Source: JAOAHC01 sp964593045 (lineage in GTDB: Bacteria > Bacillota > Clostridia > TANB77 > CAG-465). From it: DNA of 10,249 nt. The notes under the pieces are model-generated. The model made no database searches. It saw only the letters and a program-made list of their open reading frames with translations, and was not told the DNA's origin. The DNA lies in NCBI GenBank assembly GCA_964593045.1, contig CAZQJQ010000030.1, forward strand, positions 1 to 10,249, written 5' to 3'. Shown here piece after piece: positions 8,101 through 10,249 of the stretch (position 1 is the first letter of the stretch; the number at the start of each line of letters is the position of its first letter). Made by a program: the position numbers and the translations under genes.

Positions 8101-8865
8101 ATCCTCAATATATGAAGCTGGTATAAACCACTTAGAAACAGCAATACTAGCGCTGTCATTTTTGGAGTCGGTCCTATTATTATAACCATATTGATATTCT
8201 CCAAATTCATCATTTTTGAGAACATTCTCACCAATATAGTTTATTGATCTATATGTTATTGTATCAACATCTGATTCTGATTCTGATTTAGACTTTATTT
8301 TCAGAGTTCCACCAGCACCAATTACATCTTTATACAAATTAACATCATCCATATTTACTTTTATTTCTTTCATAGAGAAACTACTATCATTGAACGTAGC
8401 ATATCCAATATAAGTACCAGTATCAGTGTCGTAATTAGTAGTAGTCATTCCATTTTTTTGAAATATTATGCCTGCTGAAGAATAGTAACTTGCACCACCC
8501 TGATAATATGACGTATATTTTTCTTTATATATATTATTATACGTATTTTTGACTACTTTGCCATTTGTTTTCTCTCCTTTCCAATACTCTGTATATTCTG
8601 TAATGCCACTACTAGCACTACTCTCTTTAAATTTATTCCATTCGCCCTTATTTTTATAGTTTGTATACTGGCCATCGGTCGTATATGCCTTAGAAAAAGT
8701 CATTATATAATATCCAGACGTATTATTTTCACCATCATTCACAATGTCAACTTTAAAAGTCAAATTATATGCATATATATTATTTATACAAAAAACAATA
8801 AAATATATAAACATCATAATAAATAATATTTTTACTAATATATTTCTTTTACTTATGTTATCCAT
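5128..8865 (-). CDS. Large secreted surface-type protein, unknown function
   Basis: A 1245-residue protein I cannot assign to a family. A signal peptide is clear: basic residues (K6, R7, K12), a hydrophobic core (about 13-27) and a likely type I cleavage after Ala32 (NNIYA/YN). The mature part is rich in Asn, Ser, Thr, Tyr, Lys and Asp, with only about four cysteines. An Asn-rich then acidic linker (about residues 367-425, with SSSSPSELLEENP) separates an N-terminal region from a long, mostly beta-like remainder. The stretch with YKYAGVAYATG and TVITYYYTED recalls small beta modules of Gram-positive surface proteins, but this is only a resemblance. There is no LPxTG motif, C-terminal membrane helix, SLH or GW repeat, so it would be released or held non-covalently. 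The ATG start has AAGGGTGG just upstream. The stop lies in palindrome copy C, so C-terminal truncation is possible. Confidence 0.85.
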   Translation of the reverse strand: MDNISKRNILVKILFIMMFIYFIVFCINNIYAYNLTFKVDIVNDGENNTSGYYIMTFSKAYTTDGQYTNYKNKGEWNKFKESSASSGITEYTEYWKGEKTNGKVVKNTYNNIYKEKYTSYYQGGASYYSSAGIIFQKNGMTTTNYDTDTGTYIGYATFNDSSFSMKEIKVNMDDVNLYKDVIGAGGTLKIKSKSESESDVDTITYRSINYIGENVLKNDEFGEYQYGYNNRTDSKNDSASIAVSKWFIPASYIEDLRNQDGYINDSQKIRFSMPASVTYKPTDSTTYERHVFTTLYDAYSYKDSKWGKYGENWFSYGSLLGLHNDGTIDDRGVGSLANNYDNWLDFSDVNIGTKKVLIRHVLKDNTNNNDNYVGDNLDIANNNEIIKTKKEDDSPTLDTISSSSPSELLEENPTAETADDYQEYFEINNDQRIIASRSTTLAKEGKIYKYAGVAYATGSTLQEAETTFYTRSSIDTDKDKVTSAEKDEYTVITYYYTEDSVDTPSSVTLVNDKEASDCTFQEVKTGDKIKLGVKAVNWTLYTLKYKIEVLDGNIKYTRTVDDLVTNDLEKVVIKNNGNKTIDGKNITSDIFGTGESNLINKSSPQTLVFSVNTNTADGHSINHYAPMNTGTLPSSSNISKLVGPTTDMDSFSNNEFTISNNAANGLRYVYSYVHYKKTGNVDSNNDTFIRVQNKITVDAAITTHEVVNHTTTTGNFIQKNAEFDISLNNSNIAHLSKVYAIFDFDVTVNGQNKKAGTLVEIPYTMGTGTFLLKNITASNIAETNKSTISQLENRILVIGVSDNIPTDKSNDLTLDEKFLSLFKENTLYSINKFNSSFVENRSDNYYKKYISGSTNDVSAKFSCNDLKNASKTIDVGQIYDKEYTDNVTMYDDSYYFAYEIIKTKTLSRIYDFKVTDCTDVNWKNVFRNSSNSTVNVHTGTQYFSGIREYMVYGASSTSSSNLGGSAFNYIIERSNEEKQTIIPVGAYKSTDKTYIFAPKLGYRISYDLKTSGVYNKATTSNDNGSRRIEITPSYYYISKDGKTYKNNITLYYKNSDGKYVKFANSGYTIAYTPNNGYRYLLNIDVTSNTENLSSKLVNLDISKKFTLYSGTSMAYSDNNFVQSWYGEFKLPNSTIAVANGGNINSPLTDGYIGVKFTIKCIDKDSSGTETTTSYNVNDSSASPNTNTTQWDYEGYLGFTNPGSEANGLSLQLEKGTWNISNQIYQEIKGTVILYDIDNRAADDFE

Positions 8866-8901
8866 ATTACCACCCTTAAATTAATACATTTATACAGTAT
8901 A

Positions 8902-8930
8902 TGTATACCATATAGATAAAAAAAAAGCAA
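8902..8930 (-). promoter_or_regulatory. Promoter of the large secreted protein gene
   Basis: On the minus strand, TTGCTT (8925-8930) and TATACA (8902-8907) are 17 bp apart, with TGG before the -10. The start point should be near 8895, about 30 nt before the ATG at 8865. The spacer contains a run of nine T's on this strand, a possible slippage site that could tune promoter strength. Confidence 0.55.
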
Positions 8931-9035
8931 TAGATTTTATAAAAAAATAAAAAATATTCTTATTGGAAGATTTCAATTTAAGTAATTAAACAATTTTTAA
9001 ATTGAGTATTTGACAAACCTATATATTTTAAAAAA

Positions 9036-9075
9036 ATATCATAATATATTTGACATAATTAATATATTATGATAT
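9036..9075. promoter_or_regulatory. 15-bp perfect dyad over the promoter, candidate operator
   Basis: ATATCATAATATATT (9036-9050) is exactly complementary to 9061-9075, with 10 bp between the arms. The left arm ends inside the -35 box and the right arm ends inside the -10 box of the paralogous lipoprotein gene. The placement suits a dimeric repressor site; the extreme AT content makes a partly chance palindrome possible. The remaining 260-bp divergent intergenic region shows only the two promoters. Confidence 0.5.
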
Positions 9076-9078
9076 AAT
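9049..9078 (+). promoter_or_regulatory. Promoter of the paralogous lipoprotein gene
   Basis: TTGACA (9049-9054) and TATAAT (9073-9078) are 18 bp apart, with TGA before the -10 (extended -10). This is close to ideal for the housekeeping sigma factor. The start point should be near 9085, giving a leader of about 50 nt that ends in the ribosome site AAGGAG (9121-9126). A second TTGACA at 9010-9015 has no convincing partner -10. Confidence 0.75.
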
Positions 9079-9134
9079 CTTGTAGCAAGCAAAGAAGTAA
9101 ATAATTTAATTAAACTATTTAAGGAGTGATCTTC

Positions 9135-10148
9135 ATGAAAAAACGGATGCTTATCTATGCAACTGTTGCGACTCTTGGTATTCTTGTTTCTTGTTCGACA
9201 AGTTCAAGCAACACAAGCAAGACTGAAACGAGTTCAGCTACAAAATCACAGACAGAAACAACAAAATCAACAACAATTAGTGACACCTCTATGACAACCA
9301 CAACTGTGACAACAACAAATGAGCCTGTTACAACAACTACAACTGTGACAACTACAAAAAAAGAGCCGGTTACGACAACTACAACTGTGACAACTACGAA
9401 AAAACCCGTTACGACAACGAAAAAAGTGACAACAAAGGAACCGACAACGACAACGAAAAAAGTGACAACAAAGAAAACAACGACAACAACAAAACCTAAA
9501 ACAACGACAACAGCAAAAAAGACAACGACAACAGCAAAAAGTAAATCAGCATATGAACGAGCTAAGTTTAAAATTAAACCCATCACACCTTTGTATAAAC
9601 AAGCTTCTATGTTAGCTTGCATTGAGATGGTTCTTGATTACTATGGATATGATGTTACTCAAGAAGAGCTTCTTGATTATTTTGAAGTAGCTGATGCAAC
9701 ATTTTATAAAGGTGATAATGGAGAAACATATGGACCTACAACTTGGCAATATTTTGTTGGTGATTTAAATACTACCAAGTATGGTGGTGACTGGGGATTA
9801 TTAAAGAGAATAGTAAAAAGATATATGGAAAATATAAGTTCTCCTAAATTTCATCTTTTAGCGTCTGAAGATTCACCCGAAGTCATTGCAACCGCTATGG
9901 AAGCAAATGTGATACTTATTGTATGGCTTTGGGATGATCCTTCTCTTTATACTTGGAATGGTTATCTCCCTGATATAGGTACTATACCTGTTGAATTTCC
10001 AAAAAAGCAACGTTATGCCGTAGTTATTGGTGCATCTGATTCAACCATAACGGTGTCTGATCCTACATCTGGCAAAGTAATTGAATACACCTATGCTGAA
10101 TTTGATAAACTCAACAAAAGTTATACCTTGGCATTTATTCCAAATTAA
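9135..10148 (+). CDS. C39-like lipoprotein paralogue, probably catalytically dead
   Basis: A 337-residue lipoprotein with the same plan as the protein at 138-1049: signal with lipobox LVSC (Cys20), a longer Thr-rich stalk (about residues 25-138) and a C39-like domain (about 148-337). Shared landmarks are YYGYDV, ELLDY, GP...F.GD and the C-terminal IGA...VSDP. Aligned on YYGYDV, the catalytic Cys is replaced by Ser158 (QASML), and the catalytic His by Arg293 (KKQRYAVVIGA); only the Asp (Asp309) remains. Cys162 is four residues away and not in the nucleophile position. It is therefore likely a non-enzymatic binding protein. The frame is open from a GTG at 9126, but that GTG lies within the ribosome site AAGGAGTG. 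The ATG at 9135, 8 nt after GGAG, is the start. It is divergent from the large secreted protein gene. Confidence 0.85.
   Translation: MKKRMLIYATVATLGILVSCSTSSSNTSKTETSSATKSQTETTKSTTISDTSMTTTTVTTTNEPVTTTTTVTTTKKEPVTTTTTVTTTKKPVTTTKKVTTKEPTTTTKKVTTKKTTTTTKPKTTTTAKKTTTTAKSKSAYERAKFKIKPITPLYKQASMLACIEMVLDYYGYDVTQEELLDYFEVADATFYKGDNGETYGPTTWQYFVGDLNTTKYGGDWGLLKRIVKRYMENISSPKFHLLASEDSPEVIATAMEANVILIVWLWDDPSLYTWNGYLPDIGTIPVEFPKKQRYAVVIGASDSTITVSDPTSGKVIEYTYAEFDKLNKSYTLAFIPN
9321..9473 (+). repeat. In-frame tandem repeats in the Thr-rich stalk
   Basis: A 42-bp unit encoding EPVTTTTTVTTTKK occurs twice in tandem (9321-9362 and 9363-9404) with few differences. Further on, a 25-base stretch encoding roughly TTKKVTTK recurs 36 bp apart (9413-9437 and 9449-9473). 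Both periods are multiples of three, so gain or loss of units changes stalk length without a frameshift. The repeats are close at DNA level, which suggests recent expansion. Confidence 0.7.
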
Positions 10149-10168
10149 CATCTAACCCTGCTAAAAAC

Positions 10169-10203
10169 GCCCCCGCACTCACAAATTAAGTGGATGCGGG
10201 GGC
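10169..10203. terminator. GC-rich terminator hairpin after the lipoprotein gene
   Basis: GCCCCCGCA (10169-10177) pairs perfectly with TGCGGGGGC (10195-10203). An inner CAC/GTG pairing follows after a mismatch and a wobble, around an AAATTAA loop. On the plus strand it is followed only by TTGTTAT. On the minus strand it is followed by GTTTTTAG, a better T tract. It may serve both this gene and a convergent gene entering from the right. Confidence 0.7.
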
Positions 10204-10219
10204 TTGTTATGATATTCCT

Positions 10220-10249
10220 TTACGCAAACTCCTCGGTATCGGAAAAATT
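10220..10249 (-). CDS. Possible C-terminus of a convergent gene (partial)
   Basis: The minus strand is open from the window edge to a TAA at 10220-10222 and would encode only NFSDTEEFA. It is proposed because base composition rises here, the acidic tail is protein-like, and the GC-rich hairpin with a T tract on the minus strand follows about 17 bp later. Nine codons prove nothing on their own, and no function can be suggested. Confidence 0.25.
   Translation of the reverse strand, partial: NFSDTEEFA

Noticed and set aside
9036..9075. Invertible (phase-variable) promoter switch
   Set aside because: The inverted repeats are only 10 bp apart, far too close for inversion of a promoter segment, and no recombinase gene is nearby. 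An operator is more likely.
9126..9134. GTG at 9126 as the start of the right-hand lipoprotein
   Set aside because: The GTG lies in the ribosome site AAGGAGTG. Starting at the ATG at 9135 gives correct spacing and a proper lipoprotein signal with Cys20, as in the paralogue.
9321..9473. CRISPR-like array
   Set aside because: The repeats are contiguous, in frame and encode a Thr-rich stalk; there are no spacers and no cas genes.
9155..9622. Minus-strand 155-codon open frame
   Set aside because: It is the complement of the Thr-rich stalk of the right-hand lipoprotein, with Val-rich low-complexity output and no start context.
138..10148. Mollicute-type code with TGA as tryptophan
   Set aside because: All intact genes use TGG for Trp and have no internal TGA, which fits the standard code despite the low GC content.

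Overview
The window is very AT-rich DNA that reads with the standard genetic code: tryptophans are TGG, stops are TAA or TAG, and I see no sign of TGA recoding. ATG, GTG and TTG starts, purine-rich ribosome sites, extended -10 promoters (TGnTATAAT), lipoprotein signal peptides and an IS1182-type element point to a low-GC Gram-positive bacterium (Bacillota), perhaps a gut lineage. I cannot name a genus.

Layout, left to right. A lipoprotein gene on the minus strand (138-1049) encodes a Thr-rich stalk and an intact C39-like cysteine peptidase domain. To its right is a decayed minus-strand gene (about 1150-1590) that can be followed through three single-base frameshifts. An IS1182-family element (about 1632-3511) follows, with one complete transposase gene. 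Then comes a minus-strand P-loop ATPase of the DUF234 type with a nuclease-like C-terminal motif (3591-4985). Next is a minus-strand gene for a very large secreted protein of unknown function (5128-8865). Last is a divergent plus-strand lipoprotein gene (9135-10148), a paralogue of the first, whose peptidase domain has lost the catalytic Cys and His. A GC-rich hairpin and perhaps the last codons of a convergent gene close the window.

Each intact gene has its own recognisable promoter, so the genes appear to be transcribed singly. A 63-bp palindromic repeat occurs three times, each time just downstream of a minus-strand gene (after the lipoprotein, the ATPase and the large secreted protein). 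It probably acts as a terminator, or marks cassette-like duplication or insertion. The middle copy has lost its 26-bp hairpin core, and the IS element sits exactly in its place. This fits an inverted-repeat-replacing mode of transposition.

The most notable points are the palindrome-replacement event, the pairing of an apparently active and an apparently dead C39-like lipoprotein at the two ends of the region, the 15-bp perfect dyad laid over the promoter of the dead paralogue, and the repeated 3' palindrome. I do not see a defined defence or biosynthetic system. A functional link between the two lipoproteins and the large secreted protein is only inferred from proximity.
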